A model generated the notes under the pieces. The model saw nothing but the letters and a program-made list of their open reading frames with translations. It was not told the origin of the DNA and did no database searches. DNA of 64,000 nt, taken from NCBI RefSeq assembly GCF_002303985.1, contig NW_019168048.1, forward strand, positions 23,073,384 to 23,137,383, read 5' to 3'. This document shows positions 38,266 to 49,554 of the stretch, piece after piece. This DNA is from Durio zibethinus (Eukaryota > Streptophyta > Magnoliopsida > Malvales > Malvaceae). Position 1 is the first letter of the stretch. Each line of letters begins with the position of its first letter. The position numbers and the translations under genes are program-made.

Positions 38266-40130
38266 CTATCTTAATGCCTTTTTAGTTAGGTGTGATGAGC
38301 CACCTATATGAATCTATTATCTTTAAGGTTATCATAAGCCTAAGCTAAGGGTCCCCAAAAAGAATAAGTTTTGGTCTACATCATCAGAATTAAGGTTCGG
38401 GAGTCGATTACGTGCAGGGAAGATATTAGCACCCTTTTACACCTAAAATTGGTACCAAATTAATAATGTGTTATCTTACCTATGCCTTAATCAAAGATGA
38501 TTTTTATCATGCAAATAAATCAATTCCAATCCTTTTATTTATTTATAAAATATGGTGATACAAAAATTCTATCAAAATATCAAGCAATCATGCAATAAAT
38601 ATTAAATCATACCATGCAAAAATTATCATGCAAATATATTATAAATTATACCAAATATTATGTAATAATATCATACCTATATCATGCTAAAATATTCATG
38701 CAAGAATGTCTTGCAAATATATTAATTATCATGCAATAATAACAACCATGTAAATATATAATATCATGCAAATCAAATATAATCACACAAATATATTAGT
38801 AATTAAATATAATCATATAGTTATGCACACAATAAATATAGAAACAAGCAATCAAGTATTATTCAAATATAATATTAATCATACAATATCATATCATGCA
38901 ATAAATATAAAATCATGCAATAATAATAAATATATAAATAAATAACTATGTAACTAAATATATTAATAATCATACAATCACACAAATAAATAAATTAATA
39001 ATCATGCAATTAATAATGTAAATCATGCAAATAAACATACAATTAAATATATATCATGCAAACAAGTATACAATTAAATATATAATGATGCAATCATACA
39101 AATAAATAAATTAATAATCATGCAATTAAACATGCAATTAAATAAATAATCATGCAAAGAAATATATTAATAATCAAGCAATTAAATATATTAATAATCA
39201 TGTAATCAAATTAAATATAATCATACAAATAAATATATTAATAATCATGCAAATATATTAATTAATCACACAAATAAATATATTAATCATGCAAACAAAT
39301 ATATTAGGCAAATAAATTATCATGCAAATATAATATTAATCATGCAAATTCATTCAAAAAATAAATATCATGTAACAACTATAAAAATTAGAGTAAGTAA
39401 TTAAATATTAAAAAAATTATGCAAAAATCACAAAGAAAAAAAGAAAGCAAACATTACTCAATGGATCATAGGTTCCAATAAATTTTCACCTTTTAAAAAC
39501 TGATATTTTCTATTAAATCTTAGCTTTCTTTCCAAAAACTCCAATAAGATCTTGTAAAAAAATTTTTTGCTTGATTGTTTCTTCCTTGTTGATCTAAAAC
39601 TTTGTCTAAAGTTTCTCTCTTTTCAATGATCTCTATTTGATCTTGAAGTGAATTGCTATTAGGCACTCCCTTTTTGGTCCTAAATTAAAGGTTGTTATAT
39701 AGAGATTGAATTTCTTTTGATTTAGAAGAAATTAATTCAATGAATCTAGGATTTCTCTCCAAATTTTATTCTCTGTGCAATCTTCTCATTTTAATAAATT
39801 GAGCTCTAATTCTTTCCAAAATTATTCAATCATTAAAGTTGAAATCTGTGATAGAATCCAAAAGTTGAATTGAATCTAAGATTTTTCATGCAAAATCTCA
39901 CATTTTTCTTTTTTACTTCTTTTTTTTATTTTTTTTTACTAATTGACTTTGCCTCTTTTAACTAAAAAAACAAAAATTAAACTAAAAAATTAAAATACAA
40001 ATAAAATTTAGGGCTTAATCTTTGGATCTAATATTCATTTTTTCGATTAAACCCAATTTCACAATCAAAATAAAAAATTGAAACCCAATGAATTTAAAAA
40101 AAATCTCCAAACAAAATAGGATATCTACAT
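38266..40130 (-). mobile_element. 5' LTR of the - strand Tat element
   Basis: About 1.86 kb running from TGTAGATATCC at 40130 down to the primer site at 38263. The outer 460 bp match 30402-30863. Near the inner end is the motif (- strand) cacgtaatcgactcccgaac, shared with both + strand LTRs. It is shorter than the + strand LTRs and lacks their CCCTAAA tract and 140-bp array, so it belongs to a related but distinct subfamily. Confidence 0.82.
38560..39370 (-). repeat. AT-rich tandem array in the - strand LTR
   Basis: About 800 bp of variants of aataaatatattaataatca followed by tgcaa, period about 20-30 bp and irregular. It occupies the place of the CATGCATT-rich stretch in the + strand LTRs. 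Confidence 0.8.
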
Positions 40131-40169
40131 ATAGAAATGAGCATATGACATACTTGCAATGAATGATAC

Positions 40170-40935
40170 CTATCAATATACATCTAGAGAGTGGAAAAGT
40201 TGTTGGTATGAAAAGATCATGAAGTATTGCCTTGTCCTTCGTAATCAAATAATCCAACTCATCGGCAATAATTAACTTGCAAAAATTCATAATTTTGGTT
40301 AAGGCAAAAGGAAAGGGGAAATAAAGATGCTTTAAGCTAGTTAAGGTAGTTTCTCATATCATCTTCGAGCTAGATGGTGCCTGCTTATTAGAATAGAGGT
40401 TTTGTAAATATTGTAAATGTAATGTTGAGACCAAAGTTTTCTTCCTTGATTGGTGCTTGCCAAGAATCTACCAAGGTAATCATCAGGCAAACATTTGCAA
40501 AATTCAAAACTTGAATGTTGATGAAGTCTTAATAACAATACCTTACTAAAAATCTTAGATGTGTTTGCCAAAGAAGTACAATTCACTACTAATATTTCAG
40601 GTGGTTGCAACTTTTCCTACTATAAAAAGGAGATGATTGGAAATGATAATCCATTTCAGTAACATTCCAAAGCAAAGGGATAAAAAGCAATGAACTTGTC
40701 AATTTTGCTTAATTAATAACTTGTTTTACTTTCTCCATTGATAATGATTTCTTGATCCTAGAACACCCACATAAATACAAACTCCTAGCTTTCTCTTATT
40801 CTAGACATGCCTTGCAAAACTCCAAGACCTTTTTCTGTTCATATTCTATGCACACAAAGCTATTGAAACATGCAATGCCTCCTTCATTGCCCTCATGTGC
40901 ACGACATTTTAAAACAACCAAAACCAACTCAATAT
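40170..40935 (-). pseudogene. CDC6: CDC6 replication-licensing gene fragment with introns, broken
   Basis: Four exon-like pieces read in order on the - strand. About 40935-40700: KEALHVSIA, then in another frame EYEQKKVLEFCKACLE, a stop, EKARSLYLCGC, SLSMEKVK. About 40615-40541: LQPPEILVVNCTSL, NTSKIFSK then GTATTG. About 40467-40360: ILGKHQSRKKT, HLQYLQNLYSNKQAPSSSK. 40275-40170: LIIADELDYLITKD, TTFPLSRCILIG then GTATC. CDC6 is the AAA+ ATPase that loads MCM at origins. Here the Walker A GCPGTGKS is GCSRIKKS, and there is a frameshift and a TAA stop; Walker B (IIADE) is kept. Introns remain, so this is not a retrocopy. The C-terminal half is absent, ending close to the LTR at 40130. Confidence 0.88.
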
Positions 40936-41301
40936 CAACATTGATTGCTCAAAATCAAAATCCAAATGTTTGTCCCTGAGTCACAATTACCATTTCTTAC
41001 ACATATTTGTACCTCCTATTCAAGATCTGTATTATTACACCTCATTATTAAAACAGACATTTTAAAGAAAAACATGAAACAATCTCTTTTTGATGATAAG
41101 TGACATGGGCATACCTTGAGAGCATATCAAAAACCAAAGAGAAAAGAAATAATGATCAAAATTGTAATCAGCTGCAAACGAATATATTCAATTAGTTTTC
41201 CTTTGATGACAGAATAGAAGAAGACAATTAAAGCTTGCCTTTTGAGCATGTAAACATGAATAATGTACGACTAGGGTAAAAGAGTAGAAAGAGCATTGTA
41301 C

Positions 41302-41720
41302 CTTAGCTCTTGAGATGATTTTAATAGCAATAGGTTGATCCTTGAGCTCACCTTTTATACTTCTAGCAAAGCAAGTGTGACCAAAATGTCCTCGTCCTAC
41401 TTCTTTTCCAAGCTCATACTTAGCTCCAAAATTCTTGTCATAACCAAAGCTCTTATCCAGCGCTTACTCTGGCTTAGTTCCGCGATCCTCAGGGATCGAT
41501 CCTTCCTTTGGTTTGCTTCCAAGCTGCTTCACCAGTGATGCTTTTATGAGTTTCACCAACAAAGGTGGGGGAAATGGTCGCCTGAAGAACCTCCTTGACG
41601 TCAAATCCTTTGAAGCCCTTGTCGAAAAAGGCGATACTCTCGAAAGAAGTGGATTGGTAGACACCCCATGTGGGTATAGGTTGGGCCATAGACTATGGTT
41701 CGAAGATCTAGGTGGAGTAT
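41302..41720 (-). pseudogene. CDPK-related kinase (CRK) first-exon fragment, broken
   Basis: The - strand frame has a Ser/Pro-rich N-terminal part, then SRRFFRRPFPPPLLVKLIKA, GSIPEDRGTKPE, a TAA stop (41464-41466), and then ALDKSFGYDKNFGAKYELG, KEVGRGHFGHTC (the glycine-rich loop, GRGHFG) and IAIKIISRAK followed by a GTAC donor at 41301/41300. This matches exon 1 of plant CRKs, Ser/Thr kinases that resemble CDPKs with degenerate EF hands. The rest of the kinase domain is absent; the following 380 bp lead into the CDC6 fragment. The stop before the kinase domain and the missing exons make it non-functional. The start codon is uncertain. Confidence 0.87.
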
Positions 41721-41739
41721 TTTCATTGAGGGGACATTA

Positions 41740-43200
41740 ACTCGCCATTACCCAACTATACCGGCATTTGTTCTGGATTGCTGAAACAACCACTATCGTT
41801 GTGGTAGCATTTGATGTCATCATTTCATTTAATCCCATTTGATTAACTTTGTCATAACACTGCCCTATCCTAAATTCCCCCGATCACAACAAATTCAAAA
41901 GTCTACACATCGAGGGTTCCAGCAATCTTCCTCCCTTCCCTACCTGATCTGATAATAAAAGAAATCTTCTTAAATTCAAACATGGATGCCTTGTTAAACC
42001 AACGCACAAATGTGCATGAAAAACTTGCATTTTTTCCCTTTATTTGTCTACTTTAATGCCTCTTAGAACTTTTTTTTTTTTTTTTGCATTTTAGATTTTT
42101 ATCCAAAACAAAAACTAAATTTAGCTGGATGTTAAGCTAGATGTCAAAAAACATTTAGACACATATCTGATTGTTGTCCAGGTGTTAATGCCATAATGCA
42201 ATTGGCAAAACTTGAATTTTAAGCAAAAGAACCTTTATATATAGTAGCATTGCAATTATTAAAATATATTAAACATTATTTTATTAATAAAATCAAATTT
42301 CAAATCAAGTTCGTACATGAAAATTATGTTTAAGATATGACTCAGCATGCGTCTCAACCCATAAATAGCTCTCTACTCACCATAATTGTGATCGCTAGAG
42401 GCCCAGAAGAGCCATTCTTGTCCGTGCCACTCCAATGTGTAAAGAGCCGTCGGTAAGTTGTTGGTTGCCAAATATTGGCCCCCAACGACCATCTTGTATA
42501 TATTTTATTTTCTCTTTTTTAACTCTTTCAAAAAAATATAATATAATATAATATTATATTATATTTTAAAGGTGGAATCACATATAACTTTTTAATTATT
42601 ATTTTAATAAATTTAAAAAATAAAATAAAATAAAATAAATTTTTATTTTTATTTGTTTTCCTAATCTCTTAAATCTATTAAAATTAATAATTAAAAAAAT
42701 ATAAAACTAAAAAAATTTTATAAGATACAAATTGATTCCTCTTCTATATTTTATATATATGTATATGTATAGCTGCAGCATTTCGAATTGAAAATTTTTT
42801 TTTTCTAGGATAATTAGCAACAACAGCACTAATATGATTGGGGATCATATCATGAGATTAAGATTATGGATTTATGGCTACTGATCATTAAGTAGTTTAT
42901 TGTTGCTTCCAGGCCTATTTTGCTCCATTGTTCTTCTTAAAAATATCAATAGTTCATTAAATTATTATTTTTTTAAATGTATTCGAATCAAGTGGGTGTT
43001 AACTAACCATAATTACCGTTGAAAATTAATTGACGTTCAATGCAACCTGTTTCCGTCTACAATTTCTTTCTTTATTTATCCTGGTGGTTGCCTTTCTTTT
43101 CAAACGTTAATTAATTAGTAATATTATATCACTGAAATCAGTCAGCAGGTTATCCTGTTCCTGCTGTGTCCATATAGCGCAGTTCGATAGGAACACAACA
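41740..43200. other. Intergenic sequence with no gene seen
   Basis: The first 700 bases have mixed composition and could belong to the unit carrying the CRK and CDC6 fragments. 42500-42770 is AT-rich with (ATATA) runs. No exon or RNA gene is recognisable. Confidence 0.45.
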
Positions 43201-43210
43201 GACCTAATTA

Positions 43211-43959
43211 AAAGGGTCTATCCAATGGGGAGCATGATGCTGATGTTTGGAACCATATTTTCAACTTCATTAATTCCTTGTCCCTAAAATGTGCAATTGA
43301 CTTAGGCATCGCGGATATCATTCACAACCACGGCAAGCCTATGACAATTAGCGAGCTGGTTGCGGCGCTGCGAATCACTGCAACCAAAGCCCCTGAAGTC
43401 TACAGGCTCATGCGCATATTAGTTCCACTCTGGCTTCCTTGCACGACAAAAAGTTGCCCAAAATGTTCAAGAAGGGCATGTTCTTACCAATGCCTCGCGA
43501 CTCCTGCTCAAGGATGATCCCTTGAGCGTAACCCCTTACTTAAGAGCTATTCTTGATCCTATTTTAACAAAGCCTTGGCAATTTCTTGGCGCTTGGTTCC
43601 AAAATGATGATCCGACCCCATTCCATATCTTTCATGGGAGGACAGTTTGGGACCATAGTGGCAACGAGCCAAAGATTAACCATATCTTTAATGAAGCAAT
43701 GGCTAGCGACGCTCGATTAGTTGCTAGCGTTTTGATTCACAAGTGTAAGGGAGTGGTTGAGGGATTGACCTCATTGATGGGTGTTGGGGGTGGCACGGGA
43801 CCTGTGGCCAAGGCTATTGCCGATGCATTCCCACACTTGCAGTGCATCGATTTTGATCTTCCACATGTTGTTGCAGGCCTGCAGGACACTAAAAACTTGA
43901 AATATGTAGGAGGAGACATGTTTGAAGCAATTCCACACGCAGATGCAGTTTTGCTATAG
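43211..43959 (+). pseudogene. Plant O-methyltransferase first exon, broken
   Basis: Three frame segments join into one exon: SIQ / GEHDADVWNHIFNFIN, CAIDLGIADIIHNHGKPMTI, APEVYRLMRILV / HSGFLARQKVAQNVQ, ASRLLLKDDPLSVTPYL, KPWQFLGAWFQND, MASDARLVASVLI, VGGGTGPVAKAIADAFPHL, FDLPHVVAGL, YVGGDMFEAIP, ADAVLL. These are the dimerisation and SAM-binding parts of class II small-molecule O-methyltransferases. Lesions: the start codon position reads AAA, one extra base at about 43226, one extra base at about 43425, and the final Lys codon is TAG right at the GT donor (43960). The catalytic second exon (HDW motif) is not found downstream. The D of LVDVGGG is G. Substrate cannot be told. Confidence 0.9.
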
Positions 43960-45344
43960 GTTTGTATTTCATTAAGTTTCTTGCCAATTACCATTTTGCA
44001 TTATAGTAATTCAAAGAAATTTACGAGTACGTACAATTAGTAACTTAATTATTGCAAGAAAACCAAAGTGTTTATGAAATCATTAGAACTTAATTAACTT
44101 GCTAAAGACTTGTTTAGATTTATATGCGTAGCGTAAGCATGAATAAGCTTGGTTTATTTACATTCACAACATTTTCCGTAAGCTAAAACCTAAACAAACT
44201 TGGTGGAAATCTCTTTTATTTTGACGCTTTTTAATTGATTCATTTTCGAAAGTAATAAAATTTTATTTTATATTGTTTAATTTTATTTTATACATGAAGT
44301 AGTTGGTTAAAATAATTAACTATTCCACTCACATAGTTACTTTTTTCTTTTAAAATTATCTCACATAAAAATATAATTGGGAAAATAATAGTTAATATTT
44401 TAACATTTTTTTTTCTGTTTTACTCTTAAATATCACTTGAATCAGAATGAAGAGAGTATTATAGACTATAAGAAGACATAAATATATATGGTATTATTAG
44501 GAATTTGGAACCCCACAATTTATGAGAAAATTTCAAATTTAACACTAAGATCTATCTTCACAACAATTATAAAAAATAATATAAAAATAAAAAATAAGAA
44601 TAATCATAACATAAGAATTTATGTGAAAAACTCCAAAATTAAAAAAAAAAAAATATAGGCCGTCAAATATAAAATCTATTATGTGAAACTTATTATAATC
44701 GCATAAAATTTAACACTTAACCTAAAATGAGCCAAATATCTCAAATAATTACTTACCAATATGGGTTGCATCCAATGAGAAGAATTGTCAGGTATGGTAT
44801 TTAAAGGCTTCCTTCAAGCTTCACAACAACAAATAATGTGTGATTCACAGTTCCCAACAATTTTATTTAATGATTAGGGAGCTCTTAAAAAGATATTCAA
44901 ACCAAAGTCCTTTCCTTATGGACTATGCCCATTTTACGTTGTAAAAAATAAGTAATTCACAACCCAGTTTTAAATTTTTGTGGTAAGAAATAGCACAAAT
45001 TGTGTGGCTATTTATGCACCTCTTTAATCCATTATTTTGGGGATTAAATATTTTTTATTTTAAAATATAAATTATTTAATATTTTATTTTAATAAAAAGT
45101 ATAATTATCTTGCTTACTTGATCATTCAGTTTTGATTATTTTTAATAAAATATTTTATACAGTAATTGTGAGAGTATTTTAATAATTTAATATATGATTA
45201 ATTTTATATTATGTTAAAATTTAATACATAATTATAGTAAATTTGGATATTTATCAACATCCTATCAAATAAACAAAGGGACGTTATAGTAATTTTCACA
45301 GGAATTATTTTAATATATTTTATTTAAATTTAATAAGTAGTTTA
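43960..45344. other. AT-rich sequence downstream of the OMT fragment
   Basis: No second OMT exon, other gene or clear mobile-element border is seen. Confidence 0.5.
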
Positions 45345-45670
45345 ATAGAGGTATTATAGCAAATTCCAAACAAAATTCCATATGTCAAATTTTTATGAAG
45401 TAATGGCAAATATATTTTAGTAATTTGATATGTAATTAATTTTACATTATGTTAAAATTTTATATTTATTTTAATAGGAGTATTATAGTAATTTTAAATA
45501 AAATGTTACATGTCAAATTTTTATAAAACAATGGCAATGATTTTTAATAATTTAATATGTAATTAATTTTATATTACATTAAAATTTAATATATATATAT
45601 ATAATTTAATAAAGATATTATAGTAATTTTGAAAAAAAAAATCACATGTCAATTTTCTATGAAGTACTCA
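45345..45670. repeat. Tandem repeat of about 118 bp, three degenerate units
   Basis: Each unit contains gtattatagtaattt or a close form, then catgtcaaatttttatgaag, then aatttaatatgtaattaatt. Earlier and later parts (45170-45300, 45700-45780) hold weaker copies. Confidence 0.65.
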
Positions 45671-45949
45671 TAAAAACATTTCCATAATTATAATATTAGA
45701 GACATTATAGTAATTTTTTATCAATTATTGAAAAAGGTATTTTTGTAATTTTGGAATGAGGGGCATTGTAGTAATTTTAACTAATTATAGTAGGTAGGTG
45801 ATAGAGCTAAAATATATAGAGATTTATGAGTTCAATTTAGTTGAAAATTTTAAATTTTGCTTGAATTTGGAATGTTTAATTTTCATTTTTTGGATTTTTA
45901 AGTTTTTCTACTTGCAATAGGATTTTTATTTATTTTCATGCAAAATCCA

Positions 45950-47172
45950 TGCAAGATTCAAACAAGATATATTTTTATAATATTTGACCATGCATATTAA
46001 AGATGTAACCAAATTCTACTTAAGTAGGTTTCTTAAATTCAACTTGAAGTAGAACCTAGTGGTAATTAGACTTCTATTCGATTTTCTTAAATCTAAGAGG
46101 ACTTCAACATGCATGTATGATAATTGAAGACTTTTAATCAAGGACTTTATGAAGCGTTTGGCCAAAAGAGTTTTTATTCAACCATGGCTCTTTTGATCAC
46201 CATTAAAAAGTTATATTTCCAGGACATTTTACAAGATTAATTTTAAGAGTTTGGATGAAAAACAACAAGGTCTTAGAATTCAAGATAGACGAAACTCTTA
46301 AAGATTATAAGATCAAGATGTATGCAAATGTGATGAATGGTCAAGATTGTATTTCAAGAAGATTGTATTTCAAGAAGCATGTTCGGCCAAGACTCTTCAA
46401 AGTTCAAAAGTTCAATGTTCAGCCAACACTACAAGATTAAAATGAGTTTTATTCTTTGGAGTTTAGATAAAATTATACTTGTAATCTTAATCTTTACCTC
46501 ACAGCTAAACCCTCCATCTATGAATAAAGAGGCTAGCTCTTATATTTCACGTCTCACACAACATCCTACTTGACATTATTCTTCTCTCTTTTTTTTTTAG
46601 TTTTTTTGTATTAGGCTAAGGTGACATATTAGCCGTTACAATAATTTTAGTTTTCTTAAATTCTTTTCAATACAATCATTCTTTTGTTTTCAAGATCAAG
46701 TTCTTTAAATCTTTATTTATTTTTGGTTTACAAGTTGTTTTAAGCAATCTTTCCTTTATTACAAGTTTTGGCTATTTTTCTTGTTCCTATTCTAAGTTTC
46801 AATTTTCATGTAACTTTGCTATATTCTTTCTTTTATGCTTTTATTCTATCCAACAATCTCAAATCTCTCTTATTTTCAAGTGTTCAATATTTTATTCTCT
46901 AGAATTAGTTCATTCAACCAAATCAAAATACTTTTCAAGTGATAGGTGGATAAGTAAATTTAGGCATATACAATCTTTCTTTCTTTGTTTTCTTTAATAG
47001 CAATCAAATCAAGTTTTCATTAATTTAAATATAAGGAGTTAATTTGTCAACTTTGGTATTTGAAGCCACCTAACAATTCAATTCTATAATCCTTGTGGGA
47101 CGATACTATATTTCATTACTTTATTACTTGATTACGAGTGTGCACTGCAAGTATTATAAAAGTAACAATTAA
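45950..47172 (+). mobile_element. Probable 5' LTR of an Athila-type element
   Basis: The sequence before the primer site has a TATA-like atgaataaagaggctagc at about 46518, as in Athila LTRs, and a short direct repeat (attgtatttcaagaag, about 46347-46379). The left border is not determined and no matching 3' LTR was found in the window. Confidence 0.45.
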
Positions 47173-47177
47173 CTTTT

Positions 47178-47195
47178 TGGCACCGTTGTCAAGGA
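47178..47195 (+). promoter_or_regulatory. Primer binding site of the Athila-type element
   Basis: TGGCACCGTTGTCAAGGA resembles the TGGCGCCGTTGxCGGGGA site usual in Athila elements (tRNA-Asp type). It sits about 120-140 bp before the gag frame. Confidence 0.8.
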
Positions 47196-47313
47196 TTATA
47201 ACGGTGTTTGATTCAATTTAAATAATGATTTTTTATTCCTTTGTAATCTAAACATTTACTTTCACTTGTTTCAAACTGCTTTGATCTTTTTTGTTTGTAT
47301 GCTCAGATTTAAA

Positions 47314-48291
47314 AATGTTGACCTACCTCCATTCAACAAAAAAAAAAAAAAAATCAAAAGAACTCTAAGACATTTAAAAAGAGAGCAAATAACAACACAT
47401 ACACTAATTCAAATAGTGAATGCAAACAATGAAGGTCAGAGGACATTGAGGGATTATGCTGCCCCTAATGCTAATGGTTTTCATCCATCCATAAAAAGGT
47501 CTATCATACAAGCAAACAATTTCGAAATCAAACATTCTATTATTTAAATGATCCAAACTTCTATACAATTTGATGATTTACCAAGCGATGATTCAAATCT
47601 TCATTTGTCTAATTTTTTTGAATTATGTGATACTTTTAAATATAATGGTGTTTTAAGTGATGCAATTAAACTAAAACTTTTTTCTTTTTTTCTCAAGAAC
47701 AAGGCAAATAGTTGGTTAACTTCTTTACCATTTGGATCAATCACAACTTGGGAAGATTTGGTTCAAAAGTTTCTTGCTAAATTCTTTCCACCTACTAAGA
47801 CAACCAAGCTAAAGAAAAAAATAACAACTTTTATGCAATTTGATGGTGAAAATCTCTATGATGCTTGAGAGAGATTCCAAGAGCTATTGAGAAAGTGTCC
47901 ACATTATGGTCTCCTTCAATGGCTACAAATACAATTTTTTTATAATGAGTTGACACCATCCATTAGAATTACATTAGACTCAGTGGCTAAAAGAGCTATT
48001 ATTAGCAAAACTGTTAAGGAAGCACTTGAATTGATTAAGGAAATGGTAGCCAACAACTATCAATGGGAAATGGAAAAAAAAGTACACAAAAAAGATGCTG
48101 GTGTGTATGAACTTGATGCATTTACTTTCATAAATTCACAATTAGCAAATTTGACTAAGAAAATTGAAATCTTAAAAACCCCATTTCAAATCGCCCTTGT
48201 TAATGCCATACCAAACCCATTTGTGTTTTGTGAAATTTGTGATAAACCTCATGCTAGTGAAAAGTGCAAATTTAGAATGAAAATGGTCTAA
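47314..48291 (+). pseudogene. Athila-lineage gag with two nonsense codons
   Basis: One reading frame is continuous except for TAA at 47545-47547 and TGA at 47866-47868. In order it shows RTLRDYAAPNANGFHPSI, NNFEIKHSII, a stop, LPSDDSNLHLSNFFELCD, NSWLTSLPFGSITTWEDLVQ, KFLAKFFPPTKTTKLKKK, FDGENLYDA, a stop where W is expected, ERFQELLRKCPHYGL, NNYQWEMEK, and a C-terminal CEICDKPHASEKC zinc-knuckle-like motif. This is the Athila gag order. Both stops are single transitions (CAA to TAA, TGG to TGA). About 325 codons, roughly the usual gag length. No indel was found, so the copy is relatively young or was slow to decay. Confidence 0.9.
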
Positions 48292-48829
48292 TTTGCCTAA
48301 CATTAGCCAACCCATGAAAAATCACCCATCCTTGAAGAAGTAGTTTCCCAAAAAGCTACCTTACAAGATCAAGCTAAATCTATTAGGAGTTTAGAACTAC
48401 AAATTACCTAGTTAGCTGAAAACCTATGAGTCATCTAGTATATGAAAAGATAGTTTCCATCCCTCGAAAAATGGGAAAACTTTGGCTGAGCAACCAGTTA
48501 CTTAAAAGATGACCTTCAAAGAACCAATTGAGAAGGTGATTGTAGAAAATGAAAAACAAAGAATCACCTACGAAAAGAGAACCCCCATAATCAACCAATC
48601 TAACAATCTCATTCCCATAAAGTTTATATTGGTAAAAAAAGAGAAACAATTTGTAAGATTTGCCAAAATCTTTAAAAACCTACAAGTCACTATTCTCTTT
48701 ACCAAGCCACTGAACACATGCCTAAGTTTGCCAAAATTTTGAAGGGGATTTCATCCAAAAATATATGATGGGAAGACTATAAAACAATAGTAGTAGCTTA
48801 AGAATATAGTACTATTTTGCAAAAAAAGA
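48292..48829 (+). mobile_element. Linker between Athila gag and protease
   Basis: A degenerate low-complexity linker, with pieces such as IRSLELQIT-like and KTLAEQPVT-like phrases in different frames, is usual between gag and protease in Athila elements. No domain of its own. Confidence 0.5.
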
Positions 48830-49270
48830 TACCACCAAAACTTAAAGATCTAGAGAGCATTACGATCCCTTACATTATTGGTAATCAATATTTTGAAAAA
48901 AGCATTGTGTGATATTGATACAAGAGTTAACGTAATGCCTTTATCTATTTTTAGAAAAATTGGTGAAAGAGATTTTGAACCAACCATAATGACTATCTAA
49001 CTGGCCGATAGGTCCCTTAAACATCTTAAAGGCATAGTGAAAAATTTAATGGTATGAATAGGAAAACTAACATTCCTAGCTAACTTCGTAGTTTTAGATA
49101 TTGAAGAAAATGCTAAACTACCGGTTATATTAGGAAAACCCTTCTTGAAAACTGGAAAAGACATGATTGATATGAAAAAAAAGAAACTTCCAATGAGAAT
49201 GCATGATCAAGAGCAGATTTTTAATGTGAAGACATCTAAAAAGGTGAAAATCTAAGTAAATTTTGAAGAA
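48830..49270 (+). pseudogene. Athila-lineage aspartic protease, broken
   Basis: Joined frames show PKLKDLESITIPYIIGNQYF, a one-base slip at about 48900, ALCDIDTRVNVMPLSIFRKI, LADRSLKHLKGIVKN, ANFVVLDIEENAKLPVILGK and PFLKTGKDMIDM. This is the retropepsin domain of Athila polyproteins, which would cut Gag-Pol. The active-site phrase usually reads D-L-G-A; here it is D-I-D-T, so the Gly is lost. Together with two further in-frame stops (near 49001 and 49058) this makes it inactive. No reverse transcriptase follows; the element ends or is cut near 49400. Confidence 0.85.
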
Positions 49271-49399
49271 ACTAGACTTATAACACTATACACTGGACCA
49301 GGAAGAGACAACAAGTTGGGGTCATCTACTCAAAATCTTAAACCATCTATTGAGGAACCATTAGCATTGGAGTTGAAGCCCATGTTAAACTTGTAAATA

Positions 49400-49554
49400 A
49401 AATTGTTAATTTAAATTAATAAATATTTTTCTTCAACACATAAAATATATAATTTGAAGAAAATATACAAATTTACTCATTTTCTTTTCACTTTTTATTT
49501 CTTTTTTAAAAAAATTCCTACAATACTTTTTGCTTTTTGGGTTCCAAATAATAT
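49400..49554. other. AT-rich junction sequence
   Basis: Short AT-rich stretch between the Athila remnant and the dispersed repeat. Nothing recognisable. Confidence 0.4.

Noticed and set aside
38560..39370. CRISPR-like array
   Set aside because: Irregular AT-rich tandem repeat in a plant LTR with no constant repeat or unique spacers.
46255..46573. Small frames before the Athila primer site
   Set aside because: They lie in the LTR and include a short 16-bp direct repeat; no protein similarity.
43960..47000. Second OMT exon
   Set aside because: Read on the + strand for the catalytic HDW region and glycine-rich end; nothing similar found.
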